A DNA stretch of 64,000 bases from Acidovorax defluvii (GTDB lineage Bacteria; Pseudomonadota; Gammaproteobacteria; Burkholderiales; Burkholderiaceae_C), in contig QLTU01000005.1 of NCBI GenBank assembly GCA_003268905.1, positions 157,077 through 221,076 of the forward strand. The letters run 5' to 3'. This document shows, piece by piece, positions 28,373 to 38,303 of the stretch. Made by a program: the position numbers and the translations under genes. The stretch's first letter is position 1; each line of letters opens with the position of its first letter. A model generated the notes under the pieces. That model saw nothing but the letters and a program-made list of their open reading frames with translations, was not told the origin of the DNA and made no database searches.

Positions 28373-29044
28373 TCAGGCATGGGACAGCAGCCAGTCGTGC
28401 AATTCGCGCACCGAATGGGCCACATGCAGCGGGTTCAGCACGTCAAAGGCAGCAGGCTCGTGGGCGCCGTAGCTCACGCCCACGCTGGCACACCCCGCCG
28501 ACAGCGCCATTTGCAGATCGTGGGTGGTGTCGCCAATCATGAGCAGGCGCTCGGGCGGCACATCAAATTCGGCCATCAACTCCTGCAGCATCAGGGGATG
28601 GGGTTTGCCGGCCGTCTCGTCGGCGGTGCGCGAGCCGTCGAAAACGCCCTTGAGCTGCACCGAATGCAGCGCCTCGTCCAGCCCCCGCCGGCTTTTGCCG
28701 GTGGCCACGGCCAGCAGATGGCCTTGCGCCCGCAGGTCACCCAGCAGGGGCAGCACGCCGTCGAACAGGCTCAGGTCGTCCTGGTGCTGCAGGTAGTGGA
28801 AACGGTAGCGGTTGCCCAGCTCGGGGTATTTTTCGGGCGGCACATCGGGCGCAGCATGGGCCAGGGCCTGGGTGAGTGCCATGCCGATCACGTAGTAAGC
28901 GGCTTCGTCGGTGGGCACGGCGCCGCCCACGTCGCGCACGGCCTCCTGGATGCAGCGCACGATGATGGCCGTGGAGTCGAACAGCGTGCCGTCCCAGTCA
29001 AAGGCGATCAGGTCAAAGCGGCGTGGGCGGGATGTCGCAGGCAT
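28373..29044 (-). CDS. HAD-family phosphatase, phosphoglycolate-phosphatase-like
   Basis: A 223-residue haloacid-dehalogenase hydrolase. Motif 1 is FDWDGTLFDST (nucleophile Asp about residue 14), motif 2 AVATGKSRRGL, motif 3 around KPHPLML, and motif 4 MIGDTTHDLQMA. The helical cap (residues ~25-90) is of the Gph/PGMB kind. The substrate is unknown; phosphoglycolate or another small phosphate ester is likely. It lies 7 bp after rluC, so it is in the rluC transcript, an arrangement common in betaproteobacteria. Confidence 0.88.
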   Translation of the reverse strand: MPATSRPRRFDLIAFDWDGTLFDSTAIIVRCIQEAVRDVGGAVPTDEAAYYVIGMALTQALAHAAPDVPPEKYPELGNRYRFHYLQHQDDLSLFDGVLPLLGDLRAQGHLLAVATGKSRRGLDEALHSVQLKGVFDGSRTADETAGKPHPLMLQELMAEFDVPPERLLMIGDTTHDLQMALSAGCASVGVSYGAHEPAAFDVLNPLHVAHSVRELHDWLLSHA

Positions 29045-29051
29045 GGGGCAA

Positions 29052-30062
29052 TCAGGCGGTTGGAACGAAGTCGGCAAGCTCCGGCGGCAGTTCGGCGTTC
29101 AGCAGCACGCGTTCGCCGGTGGCCGGGTGCGTGAACTGTAACCGCCACGCATGAAGAAACATGCGCCGCATCCCCAGCTTGTGCAGGCGTTTGTTGAGGT
29201 CGAAATCACCGTATTTGTCGTCCCCCACGATCGCGTGCCCCTGGCTGGCCAGGTGCACACGGATCTGGTGGGTGCGGCCGGTCTTGATGGTCACCTCCAA
29301 CAGGCTCATGGCGGGCAGGCCTTGCGCCGGTCGGGCCGGCAGCACCTGTCGCACCTTGACCAGTGTGACCGAACGCATGCCGTCGGGGTCGTCGGCGGTG
29401 GTCACCCGCACGCGGCGTTCGCCGTCGGCCTGCAGGTATTTGTGCAGCGGCAGGTCGATCACCTTCTTGTTGGAGGCCCAGGCCCCGGTCACCAGCGCGA
29501 GATAGGTTTTGCCGGTTTCGCGTTCACGGAACTGGTCTTGCAGGTGAGTGAGTGCTGACCTTTTTTTTGCCACCAGCAGGATGCCCGATGTTTCGCGGTC
29601 CAGCCGGTGCACCAGCTCCAGAAACCGGGCCTGGGGCCGCGCCTGGCGCAGTTGCTCGATCACGCCAAAGCTCACGCCGCTGCCACCATGCACCGCCACG
29701 CCAGCGGGCTTGTCCAGGGCAATCAGGTGTTCGTCTTCGAGCAGGATGGGGAACTCGCGCGCCGGAGCAGGCCGCTCGGCCTTTTCAGCCACCTTGTCGG
29801 AGATGCGCACGGGCGGCAGGCGCACCACGTCGCCCGCCTCCACGCGGGTGTCGGCGTTGACCCGGCCCTTGTTGATGCGCACCTCGCCACTGCGGATGAT
29901 GCGATAGACATGGGTTTTGGGCACGCCTTTGAGCTGGCGTATCAGAAAGTTGTCGAGGCGCTGGCCCGAAGAGTCTTCGTCGACCTCCACCAGGCGCGCT
30001 GCGGGAGCGGGAGCGGCGGGGGTGCGGTCGGATGACGGTTTGCCCCCTATAATGTGTTTCAC
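29052..30062 (-). CDS. rluC: 23S rRNA pseudouridine synthase RluC
   Basis: Isomerises uridines 955, 2504 and 2580 of 23S rRNA (E. coli numbering). In the 336-residue form an N-terminal S4 domain (GQRLDNFLIRQLKGVPKTHV) is followed by the catalytic domain with the aspartate in HRLDRETSGILLVAKK and the C-terminal TGRTHQIRVHLAS. I chose the GTG at 30062 (VKHIIGG); the longer frame upstream has no RluC-like sequence. It is divergent from rne, the same neighbour as in E. coli. Confidence 0.93.
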   Translation of the reverse strand: MKHIIGGKPSSDRTPAAPAPAARLVEVDEDSSGQRLDNFLIRQLKGVPKTHVYRIIRSGEVRINKGRVNADTRVEAGDVVRLPPVRISDKVAEKAERPAPAREFPILLEDEHLIALDKPAGVAVHGGSGVSFGVIEQLRQARPQARFLELVHRLDRETSGILLVAKKRSALTHLQDQFRERETGKTYLALVTGAWASNKKVIDLPLHKYLQADGERRVRVTTADDPDGMRSVTLVKVRQVLPARPAQGLPAMSLLEVTIKTGRTHQIRVHLASQGHAIVGDDKYGDFDLNKRLHKLGMRRMFLHAWRLQFTHPATGERVLLNAELPPELADFVPTA

Positions 30063-30645
30063 CTGCGCGTCAATGTGTAAGTGGTTGATTTGTCTGGAGT
30101 TTAGTCCACACAGCCCTTGCATTTGCGCAGGCAGGTCGATGCCAGCGGGCGTCGTACCGGCAGATTGCAGGCCAGATGCCTGCAGTGGCCTGTACGCCGT
30201 GCGGCGGGCTGACAAATTGAAACACTGATACGGAATCCCCCAAGCTGGCAGATTCGCCCCACCAGGGCGCAATCTGCCAGCGGATCGAAGCGAGCATGTG
30301 GTTGCTGATGGCATTGATATTGACTCTCTGGCGGTGGCGCTTGCCCCCGCTTTTGGGCGTCATATTGCCTATAGCGCGCACCCTGCCTGCGCATACAGCT
30401 ATTATTTCAATAGCAAAACTGCGCACACTCCCACTCGCCCCCATCCACCCGCCCTTGCCGCCCCCGTTGAGCTAGCGCTCGACGGCACTGCGTCATCCCC
30501 GGCAATTCCCTTCGTTTCAATGCGTCAGTCCAGGCATTCACAGCTCCGGTAGAGCTTGTTTTTGGTTTGGAACTGCGGGTGGCAGCCCGCGCAGCCCTGT
30601 TGGCTGCGCCGCTGCCCTCCGCAAAACACGCAAAGGAATCGCATC
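30063..30645. other. Long leader region between rluC and rne
   Basis: 583 bp without a convincing gene. It must hold the rluC and rne promoters and probably a long rne 5' leader; E. coli rne has a structured, autoregulatory leader of similar size, so the same is possible here by inference. It contains diverged AT-rich repeat F. The frame at 30070-30444 (minus) has no protein features I recognise. Confidence 0.5.
30370..30416 (-). repeat. AT-rich palindromic element, copy F (diverged)
   Basis: The small palindrome is intact (AGCTATTATTTCAATAGC, 30397-30414), but the large one has decayed to TAGCGCGCA...TGCGCATA. It lies in the rne leader region, so it might fold in the rne mRNA. Confidence 0.6.
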
Positions 30646-33600
30646 ATGAAGCGGATGCTCATCAACGCCACGCAGCCCGAAGAACGGCGCCTGGCCATCG
30701 TCGACGGACAAAAGCTCCTCGACTACGAAATCGAAATCGAGGGGCGCGAGCAACGCAAGGGCAATATCTACAAGGCCGTCGTCACGCGCGTCGAGCCTTC
30801 GCTGGAAGCCTGCTTTGTGGATTACGGCGAAGACCGCCATGGCTTTCTGCCGTTCAAGGAAATTTCGCGCAGCTACTTCGCCCCGGGTGTCTCGCCCAAC
30901 CAGGCACGCATCAATGACGTGATCAAGGAAGGCCAGGAACTGCTGGTCCAGGTCGAAAAAGAAGAGCGCGGCAACAAGGGCGCTGCCCTGACCACCTTTG
31001 TCTCGCTGGCCGGCCGCTACGTGGTGCTGATGCCCAACAACCCCCGTGGCGGTGGCGTTTCGCGCCGCATCGAGGGCGAGGACCGCGCCGAGCTGAAAGA
31101 GGCGATGGACCAGCTGGAATACCCGAACGGCATGTCCATCATTGCCCGCACCGCTGGCATCGGCCGCAGCGCCCCCGAGCTGCAGTGGGACCTGAACTAC
31201 TTGCTCAAGCTCTGGACCGCAATTGACGGCGCAGGCAAGGGCGGCAAGGGCGCCTTCCTGATTTACCAGGAATCGAGCCTGGTGATCCGCGCCATCCGCG
31301 ACTACTTCAACAACGACATCGGTGACATCCTCATCGACACCGACGACATCTACGAACAGGCGCAACAGTTCATGGCGCACGTCATGCCCGAGCATGCCGC
31401 CCGTGTGAAGCGCTACCGCGACGATGCTGCCCTGTTCAGCCGCTTCCAGATCGAGCACCAGATCGAGTCGGCCTACGCCCGCACCGTGCAACTGCCCTCG
31501 GGCGGCGCCATCGTGATCGACCACACCGAAGCGCTGGTCAGCGTGGACGTGAACTCGGCCCGCGCCATCAAGGGCGGTGACATCGAGGAAACCGCCACGC
31601 GCACCAACCTGGAAGCCGCCGACGAAGTGGCCCGCCAGATGCGCCTGCGCGACCTGGGCGGCCTGATCGTGATCGACTTCATCGACATGGAGGAGAGCAA
31701 GAACCGCCGCGAAGTGGAAAACCGCCTGCGCGACGCACTGCGCCAGGACCGCGCCCGCGTGCAGTTCGGCACCATCAGCAAGTTCGGCCTCATGGAAATG
31801 AGCCGCCAGCGCCTCAAGCCCGCCCTGAGCGAAGGTTCGTCCATCCCCTGCCCCCGTTGCGGCGGCTCGGGCCACATCCGTGACACCGAATCGTCGGCCC
31901 TGCAGATCCTGCGGATCATTCAGGAAGAGTCGATGAAGGACAACACGGCCGCCGTGCACTGCCAGGTGCCGGTGGAAGTGGCTTCGTTCCTGCTGAACGA
32001 AAAGCGCACCGAGATCGCCAAGATCGAACTCAAGCAGCGCGTCGCCGTGCTGATGGTTCCCAACAAGACGCTGGAAACCCCCAACTACCGCCTGGAACGA
32101 CTCAAGCACGACGACCCGCGCCTGGACCACATCGAAGCCAGTTACAAGCTCGCAGAAGAAGTGGAAGACCCCACGGCCGTGACGCGCCGCTCGCAAGAGC
32201 CCACCAACAAGCAGACCCCGGTGATCAAGGGTGTGCTGCCAGATGCGCCCGCGCCCATCGCAGAACCGCGCGAGCCGCGCCCCGAAGGCGCCGTGCGCCC
32301 ACCGCGCGCGGGCCAGCGCCCGGCCGCTGCTGCGGCACCGCGCGCCCCTGTCGCGGCCCAGGAACAAGGCTTCTTCGGCTGGCTCAAGAGCCTGTTTGGC
32401 ATGGGTGACGCCCCGGCATCCGCTCCGGTGGCAGCCCCCGCACCGGCCGCTGCGCCCGCCGAAGCCGGCACACGCAGCGAACCCCGCCGCGACGGCCGCA
32501 ATGGCGAAGGCCGTGGCCGCCGTGGTGAACGCGGCGCAGGCCGCGACGGCAACCGCGAAGGCGGTGCCCGTGATGGCAACCGCGAAGCTGCCGGCGAAGG
32601 CCGTGGCCGCCGTGGTGAACGCTCGGCTGAGGGCCGCGCCCCGCGCGACGGCGAAGGCCGTCCTCCCCGTGGCGAAGGCGAAGGCCGCAACGGACGTGAA
32701 GGTCGCGAAGGCCGTGAAGGTGGCCGTGGCCGCCGCGACGAGCCCCGCAACAACGCTGCTGGTGCCGACGCAGACAATGCCGCCGCCCAGACCGCCATCC
32801 AGGCGCAGGTGACGGGCCCGAACGGCAATGGCGCCGAAACGGCTGGCACCCAGCCCCGTGGCGAACGCGGCCCCCGCCGTGAACGCGGTGGCCAGGGTCG
32901 TCGTGAACGCGGCGAACGCGCACCCCGCGCGGCAGAGTCCCGGGAAGACACCGGCGCCCCCACGCCCGACTTCGCGGACACCGCCCCGCTGGCATCGCTG
33001 CCCGATCTGGGCCTGACCGGCAACGACGCCGCACCGGCCAGCGACGAGCGCCGCGAGCGCCGCTCACGCGACCGCTATGGCCGCGACCGTCGCGAACGCG
33101 GCCCCCGCGACACGGCGGACACCGCTGCGCCCGCCATGATGGATCTCGACATCTCGGCCCCTGCTACCGGCCCGGCCGCGCAAGCCCAGGACGAGCCGGC
33201 ACGCCGCAGCTACTTTGATGCAGCCCCGGCACAGGCACCTGCAGTCCCTGCGCCAACGCTTGCGTCCACGCCAGCGCCCGTGCCCACACCGGTGCAAGCC
33301 CGTGCTGCAGCCACTGCGGAAACTGCTGCACCCACGCCAGCACCTGCTGTCGTACCGGCACCGGCGCCCCTGGCTGCCGCGCCAGCGCCCGCACCGGTGG
33401 CGGCGGCAAAGCCCACACCCACGGTGGCCCCGGCTTCTGCCGCAGCGCCTGCCCCCCAAGGCATGCCACGCGTCCAGGGCTTCACGCTGCCGCTCGATGC
33501 GCTGCACCAGGTGGCCGCTGCGTCGGGCCTGCAATGGGTGAACTCGGATGCTGAAAAAATCGCCGCCGTACAGGCAGCGATTGCCGCCGAGCCACAACCC

Positions 33601-33723
33601 ATCCGCGTGCCGCGCGAGCGCCCGCCCGCCGTGGTGCTGGACGAAGGCCCGCTGGTGCTGGTGGAAACCCGCCGCGACCTCTCTGCCATGACGCTGCCGT
33701 TTGAGCAACCCCCAACGGCTTGA
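30646..33723 (+). CDS. rne: Ribonuclease E
   Basis: Endoribonuclease that cuts AU-rich single-stranded RNA in mRNA decay, rRNA and tRNA maturation, and scaffolds a degradosome. The ATG at 30646 follows AAAGGA and gives 1025 residues. The catalytic half (about 1-510) has the S1 domain, the metal-binding D301 in [14 protein letters not shown], and the zinc-link CPRC at 402-405. The C-terminal half is disordered: repeated Arg/Gly/Glu blocks ([11 protein letters not shown] and similar, about 620-830), then Ala/Pro-rich sequence, then a conserved-looking end ([20 protein letters not shown], then [19 protein letters not shown]). Confidence 0.97.
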   Translation: MKRMLINATQPEERRLAIVDGQKLLDYEIEIEGREQRKGNIYKAVVTRVEPSLEACFVDYGEDRHGFLPFKEISRSYFAPGVSPNQARINDVIKEGQELLVQVEKEERGNKGAALTTFVSLAGRYVVLMPNNPRGGGVSRRIEGEDRAELKEAMDQLEYPNGMSIIARTAGIGRSAPELQWDLNYLLKLWTAIDGAGKGGKGAFLIYQESSLVIRAIRDYFNNDIGDILIDTDDIYEQAQQFMAHVMPEHAARVKRYRDDAALFSRFQIEHQIESAYARTVQLPSGGAIVIDHTEALVSVDVNSARAIKGGDIEETATRTNLEAADEVARQMRLRDLGGLIVIDFIDMEESKNRREVENRLRDALRQDRARVQFGTISKFGLMEMSRQRLKPALSEGSSIPCPRCGGSGHIRDTESSALQILRIIQEESMKDNTAAVHCQVPVEVASFLLNEKRTEIAKIELKQRVAVLMVPNKTLETPNYRLERLKHDDPRLDHIEASYKLAEEVEDPTAVTRRSQEPTNKQTPVIKGVLPDAPAPIAEPREPRPEGAVRPPRAGQRPAAAAAPRAPVAAQEQGFFGWLKSLFGMGDAPASAPVAAPAPAAAPAEAGTRSEPRRDGRNGEGRGRRGERGAGRDGNREGGARDGNREAAGEGRGRRGERSAEGRAPRDGEGRPPRGEGEGRNGREGREGREGGRGRRDEPRNNAAGADADNAAAQTAIQAQVTGPNGNGAETAGTQPRGERGPRRERGGQGRRERGERAPRAAESREDTGAPTPDFADTAPLASLPDLGLTGNDAAPASDERRERRSRDRYGRDRRERGPRDTADTAAPAMMDLDISAPATGPAAQAQDEPARRSYFDAAPAQAPAVPAPTLASTPAPVPTPVQARAAATAETAAPTPAPAVVPAPAPLAAAPAPAPVAAAKPTPTVAPASAAAPAPQGMPRVQGFTLPLDALHQVAAASGLQWVNSDAEKIAAVQAAIAAEPQPIRVPRERPPAVVLDEGPLVLVETRRDLSAMTLPFEQPPTA

Positions 33724-33766
33724 TGCCCTGACAGGTCTGCCGCCCCCCCGGGCCGCAGTCACCACC

Positions 33767-33794
33767 AAAGAAGGCGGCCTGGGCCGCCTTCTTT
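33767..33794 (+). terminator. Rho-independent terminator after rne
   Basis: AAAGAAGGCGGCCT pairs exactly with its mirror partner GGGCCGCCTTCTTT after a minimal loop, and CATTG follows. The symmetry (A-rich on one side, T-rich on the other) would let it work in both directions. It lies 43 bp after the rne stop codon. Confidence 0.85.
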
Positions 33795-33960
33795 CATTGC
33801 AGCCCGCAAATACCCGTGGGGGCCAGCAGCAACCCGGCACCGGGTACCATTTTGGGTCGCTGTGGCCACCGCACGCATGCAGCACCCCGCATCGCCAGCG
33901 CCTGCAGTGTCCCGGCCACCGCCTGCCTTGCCCTCCGAGATCCACAGACCTTCCGCCACC

Positions 33961-34737
33961 ATGCTGTTCCTGCTGTCTCCCGCCAAATCGCTCGACTACG
34001 ACACGCCTTTGCCTGAGGGGCTGCCGCACACCGTGCCGCAGTTCGTGCCGCAGTCGGCGCAGCTGATCGAGGTGCTGCGCCAGAAATCCCCCCAGGACAT
34101 CGCCTCGCTGATGGGTCTGAGCGACAAGCTCGCCGCCCTGAACGTGGCGCGCTACGAGGTGTGGCAACCGAAATTCACCGCCAGCAACGCACGCCAGGCC
34201 GTGCTGGCCTTCAACGGTGATGTGTATGAAGGCCTGCAGGCTCGCACGCTGACCGCGCCCGACCTGGACTGGGCGCAAAACCATGTGGCCATCCTCAGCG
34301 GCCTGTATGGCGTGCTGCGGCCGCTCGATCGCATGCAGCCCTACCGGCTGGAAATGGGCACGCGCCTGGCCACCGATGCGGGCAGCAACCTCTACCAGTT
34401 CTGGGGCAGCCAGATTGCCGAGCACCTCAACACCCGCTTGCGTGCCGACACCACACCCGTGGTGGTCAACCTGGCTTCGCAGGAGTATTTCAAGGCCGTG
34501 GACCGCAAGGCCCTCAAGGCGCGCGTCATCGACTGCGTGTTCGAGGACTGGAAAGCGGGCGCCTACAAGATCATCAGCTTTCATGCCAAGCGCGCGCGGG
34601 GCCTCATGGCGCGCCATGCCATCACGCACCGCATTGCCACGCCCCACCAGCTCGAAGGGTTTGACCTGGAGGGCTATGCCTTTGCCCCCGCCGCCTCCGA
34701 GCCCGAGCGCCTGGTGTTCCGGCGCAAGGCGGCCTGA
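33961..34737 (+). CDS. yaaA: YaaA family peroxide-stress protein
   Basis: A 258-residue member of the YaaA/DUF328 family. In E. coli YaaA is induced by OxyR and lowers free iron during hydrogen peroxide stress; a DNA-binding fold has been reported. Seen here: the N-terminal [72 protein letters not shown] and [14 protein letters not shown], all family hallmarks. The start at 33961 is fixed by that N-terminus. The 2OG oxygenase starts 8 bp later, so they probably share a message. Confidence 0.93.
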   Translation: MLFLLSPAKSLDYDTPLPEGLPHTVPQFVPQSAQLIEVLRQKSPQDIASLMGLSDKLAALNVARYEVWQPKFTASNARQAVLAFNGDVYEGLQARTLTAPDLDWAQNHVAILSGLYGVLRPLDRMQPYRLEMGTRLATDAGSNLYQFWGSQIAEHLNTRLRADTTPVVVNLASQEYFKAVDRKALKARVIDCVFEDWKAGAYKIISFHAKRARGLMARHAITHRIATPHQLEGFDLEGYAFAPAASEPERLVFRRKAA

Positions 34738-34745
34738 GCAGCATC

Positions 34746-35648
34746 ATGGCGACGCGTTCTGACCAGCGCACCCCGGCAGGGGCAAGCACGGCGCAACCGG
34801 CCCGCCAATCCATCACCCCCGAGCTGCGCGACTGGATTGCCGAGCAGGCCAGCGCCGGCTGCTCGCCCGCCGCCCTGCGGCAATCCCTGTGCGCAGCGGG
34901 CTGGGACGACGACGTGGCCGCGCAGGCGCTGGCCGATGCGCTGCAAGCACCCACCAGCAACAGCCCCGAGGCCCACCACAGTGCACCGCCCCTGGCCGTG
35001 CCCGCACCGCTGCTGGCAGATTCGCCCCCGTTTCTGGATGCGGGCGACCGGCAGGTCGGCGTGCTGCTCACCCTTGCGCAGCCCCGCCTGGTGGTGTTTG
35101 CCAACCTGCTTGCGCCCGAGGAATGCGACGCCCTGATCGCCGCCGCCGCCCCGCGCATGGCGCGCTCGCTCACGGTGGCCACCCAGACGGGCGGCGACGA
35201 AATCAACGACGACCGCACCAGCGACGGCATGTTTTTTCAGCGGGGCGAGAGCCCGCTGATCCAGCGTATCGAAGAACGCATTGCCCGCCTGCTGAACTGG
35301 CCCATCGAAAATGGCGAAGGCCTGCAGGTGCTGCACTACGGCCCCGGCGCCGAATACAAGCCGCATTACGACTACTTTGACCCCGCCGAGCCCGGCACCC
35401 CCACCATCGTGCGGCGCGGCGGGCAGCGCGTGGGCACGCTGGTGATGTACCTGAACACGCCCGAAAAAGGCGGCGGCACCATCTTCCCCGATGTGCAGGT
35501 CGAGGTGGCACCGCAGCGCGGCAACGCCGTGTTCTTCAGCTACGAGCGCCCCGATCCGTCCACGCGCACACTGCATGGCGGCGCGCCGGTCATTGCGGGC
35601 GACAAGTGGATTGCCACCAAATGGCTGCGCGAGCGCGAATTTATATAA
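34746..35648 (+). CDS. 2-oxoglutarate/Fe(II) oxygenase, prolyl-4-hydroxylase-like
   Basis: A 300-residue protein whose C-terminal ~190 residues form a prolyl-4-hydroxylase-type double-stranded beta-helix. Iron ligands are the His and Asp in YKPHYDYFDP and the distal His in TRTLHGGAPV; the 2OG-binding lysine is in WIATKWLRE. The N-terminal ~60 residues (ELRDWIAEQASAGCSPAALR, then GWDDDVAAQALADAL) look like a small UBA-like helical bundle. Substrate unknown. It shares an operon with yaaA. AT-rich repeat G begins right at its stop codon. Confidence 0.87.
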   Translation: MATRSDQRTPAGASTAQPARQSITPELRDWIAEQASAGCSPAALRQSLCAAGWDDDVAAQALADALQAPTSNSPEAHHSAPPLAVPAPLLADSPPFLDAGDRQVGVLLTLAQPRLVVFANLLAPEECDALIAAAAPRMARSLTVATQTGGDEINDDRTSDGMFFQRGESPLIQRIEERIARLLNWPIENGEGLQVLHYGPGAEYKPHYDYFDPAEPGTPTIVRRGGQRVGTLVMYLNTPEKGGGTIFPDVQVEVAPQRGNAVFFSYERPDPSTRTLHGGAPVIAGDKWIATKWLREREFI

Positions 35649-35706
35649 AAACAGGCTCTAGCGCTTTCCCGATAAGCGCAAGCAGCTATTAATTTAATAG
35701 TAAAAG
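35648..35706 (-). repeat. AT-rich palindromic element, copy G
   Basis: Fills the gap between the 2OG oxygenase stop and queF: GGCTCTAGCGCTTTCCCGAT, AAGCGCAAGCAGC, then CTATTAATTTAATAG. Its end is 9 bp from the queF start codon; the AAAAGGAC just after it serves as the queF ribosome site. Confidence 0.85.
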
Positions 35707-35714
35707 GACCCACC

Positions 35715-36560
35715 ATGACCACGCCGGAACAATCGCAGCTGGGCAAAACATCGGCGTATGCCGATCAATACGACGCCTCGCTGCTGTTTCCCATCCCGCG
35801 CGCGGGCAAGCGCGCCGAGATCGGCATTGCGGGCGCAGCACCCTTTTTTGGGGCCGACCTGTGGACGGCTTTCGAGCTGTCGTGGCTGAACTTGCGCGGC
35901 AAGCCGCAGGTGGCGCTGGCGCACATCACCGTGCCCTGCGAAACACCCAACATTGTCGAGAGCAAGTCCTTCAAGCTTTACCTCAACAGCTTCAACAACA
36001 CGCGCTTTGCCGATGCGGCTGAAGTGCAGGCACGCATCCGCACCGACATCAGCGAAGCCGTGTGGCGCGGTGCCGACCGCGCCGCCACCGTGGGCGTGAA
36101 ACTGCTGCTGCCCGAACTGTTTGACCGCGAGCCCGTGCACGAACTCGATGGCCTGAGTCTGGACCGGCTGGACGTGGAATGCACGCGCTACCAGCCCGCA
36201 CCCGAATTGCTGACCGCGGCCTCTGGCGAAGCGCCCGTGTCCGAGGTGCTGACCAGCAACCTGCTCAAGAGCAATTGCCTGGTGACCGGCCAGCCCGACT
36301 GGGGCAGCGTGCAGATTGCCTACAGCGGCCCGCAGATCGACCAGGAGGGGTTGCTGCAATACATCGTGAGCTTTCGCAACCACAACGAATTCCACGAGCA
36401 GTGCGTGGAGCGCATCTTCATGGACATCTGGACCCGCTGCCAGCCCATCAAGCTCACGGTATATGCCCGCTACACGCGCCGGGGCGGCCTCGACATCAAC
36501 CCGCTGCGCACCAGCCATCCGCAGCAGTTGCCGGCCAACACGCGCACGGCGCGGCAGTAA
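35715..36560 (+). CDS. queF: NADPH-dependent 7-cyano-7-deazaguanine reductase
   Basis: Reduces preQ0 nitrile to preQ1 in queuosine biosynthesis. The 281-residue length is the two-domain (type II) form found in proteobacteria. The catalytic cysteine is C188 in [15 protein letters not shown]; the QueF motif region follows in [16 protein letters not shown]. The N-terminal half has [13 protein letters not shown], which carries the substrate-binding glutamate. No other queuosine genes are nearby. Confidence 0.96.
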   Translation: MTTPEQSQLGKTSAYADQYDASLLFPIPRAGKRAEIGIAGAAPFFGADLWTAFELSWLNLRGKPQVALAHITVPCETPNIVESKSFKLYLNSFNNTRFADAAEVQARIRTDISEAVWRGADRAATVGVKLLLPELFDREPVHELDGLSLDRLDVECTRYQPAPELLTAASGEAPVSEVLTSNLLKSNCLVTGQPDWGSVQIAYSGPQIDQEGLLQYIVSFRNHNEFHEQCVERIFMDIWTRCQPIKLTVYARYTRRGGLDINPLRTSHPQQLPANTRTARQ

Positions 36561-36641
36561 ACGCGCACGATCGTGACCGCAGGCTGCGCCAGCCTGCCCC
36601 AGGCGGACGCACCCACAGCCACATCACAGCCCACAGCCGCA

Positions 36642-38203
36642 TCAGCGGATGCGGAACACTTGCACCGAGCGCGACAAGGCCACCGAGTTGCCCTTGAGCG
36701 CCTCGGCCGAGGCGGCGGTCTGCTCGACCAGCGCTGCGTTTTGCTGGGTCACGGTCTCCAGTTGCGCGACAGCCTCGTTCACCTGGCCGATGCCGATCGA
36801 CTGCTCTGCGGTGGCCTGGCTGATCTGGCGCACCAGATCGCTCACGCGGGACACCGACGACACCACACCGGCAATCGTCTGGCCCGCCTCGGCCATCTGG
36901 CGCGAGCCATCGGCCACCTGGGACACCGAGGTGCCGATCAGCGCACGGATTTCCTTGGCCGCCCCCGCACTGCGCTGCGCCAGGGCGCGCACCTCGCCGG
37001 CCACCACCGCAAAACCACGGCCCTGCTCGCCCGCGCGCGCCGCCTCGACGGCGGCGTTGAGCGCCAGCAGATTGGTCTGAAACGCAATGCCCTCGATCAC
37101 CGAGACAATCTCGCCCACCTTGCGCGACGACTGTTCGATGGCGTGCATGGCCTGCCCCACCTGCTGCACGGCCAGGCCGCCCGCCCGTGCCACTTCGGCA
37201 CTCTGGTTGCTGCCCCTGGCCACCGCACTCGATGTGTCGGCAGTCTGCCGCACGGTGCTGGACAGCTCTTGCATCGCAGCGGCGGTTTCCTGCAGATTGG
37301 CGGCCTGTGCCTCGGTGCGACGGTAAAGGTCATGCCCGCCCTGCGCAATCTCCTCGGTGGACCGCAGAAACCCGGCAATCTCGTTGCGCACATCACCCAC
37401 CACGGCACGCAGGTTGACCTGGATCTGCTGCAGGCCACGCACCAGGGGCGCCAGCGACGGTGCGCACTGCGCACTGTCCAGCGTGGTGACCAGGTTGCAG
37501 CCGGCAATGTCGCCCGCAAACCGCTCGACCGAGCGCATGCCGCCCACGATGCGGCCGTGAAACCACGCCAGCACGCCTGCGCATCCCACCCCCATCAGTG
37601 CCAGCTGGGCACCCCAGGCCAGGACACCCTGCCAGCCCAGCCAGAGCGGCAGCATTCCCAGCAGCACGACACCCAGCAGCATCAGCGCCAGCGACTGCGT
37701 GGCCGACAGCTGCTGCAGCCGCTGCAGCGCACCGCGCATTCCGGGGTAAACCACTTGGCCGTGGTGCAAACGAATGGTCTCGCGCTGCGCGGCCAGGTCA
37801 CTGCGTAGCCGCGCATACAGGGCTTCGGCCTGCTGCACCTCGGCGCGGCCCGGCTTGGTGCGCACCGACAGATAGCCTCCCGCTTGCCGCCCTCCATGAT
37901 GGGCGTCACGTTGGCCCGCACCCAGTAGAAGCCGCCGTCCTTGCGCCGGTTCTTCACCAGCCCGGTCCAGGTGTGTCCGCGCCCGACGGTGGACCACATG
38001 TCCTTGAACGCCTGGGGCGGCATGTCGGGATGGCGGATCAGGTTGTGGGGCTGGCCTACCAGTTCGTCATGGCTGTAACCGCTGGCCTCGATAAAGGCGG
38101 GATTGCAGTGCACGATGATGCCCTTGGTGTCGGTGGACGACACCAGCATGCTCTCTTCAGGGAAATCAAACTCGTGTTGGGTTACCGGCAAATTCACACG
38201 CAT
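36642..38203 (-). pseudogene. aer: Aer-like PAS chemoreceptor, frameshifted
   Basis: Two overlapping frames together spell an Aer-type redox/energy-taxis receptor of about 520 residues. The first (start at 38203, MRVNLPVTQHEFDF) gives a PAS domain with DTKGIIVHCNPAFIEASGYS and [20 protein letters not shown]. After NVTPIMEGG (about position 37885) the frame is lost. The second continues [20 protein letters not shown], two membrane helices and a full methyl-accepting signalling domain with [20 protein letters not shown]. Loss of one base at CGGGAGG restores the reading if corrected. It may be a true null mutation, phase variation or a sequencing error. Confidence 0.85.
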
Positions 38204-38303
38204 GCATTGATTCCTTGTGCTGCCCTGCACCAAAAAGTGGCAGGAAAGCCCCTGATGTTAACGCGTGATACAAGTCAACAAAAATTTCACCCCCAGAGCG
38301 GCG

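Noticed and set aside
30070..30444. 124-codon minus-strand frame upstream of rluC
   Set aside because: No recognisable domain, overlaps the expected rne/rluC promoter region and repeat F; treated as non-coding.
30538..32367. 609-codon minus-strand frame within rne
   Set aside because: Antisense shadow of the conserved RNase E catalytic domain, with no recognisable motifs.
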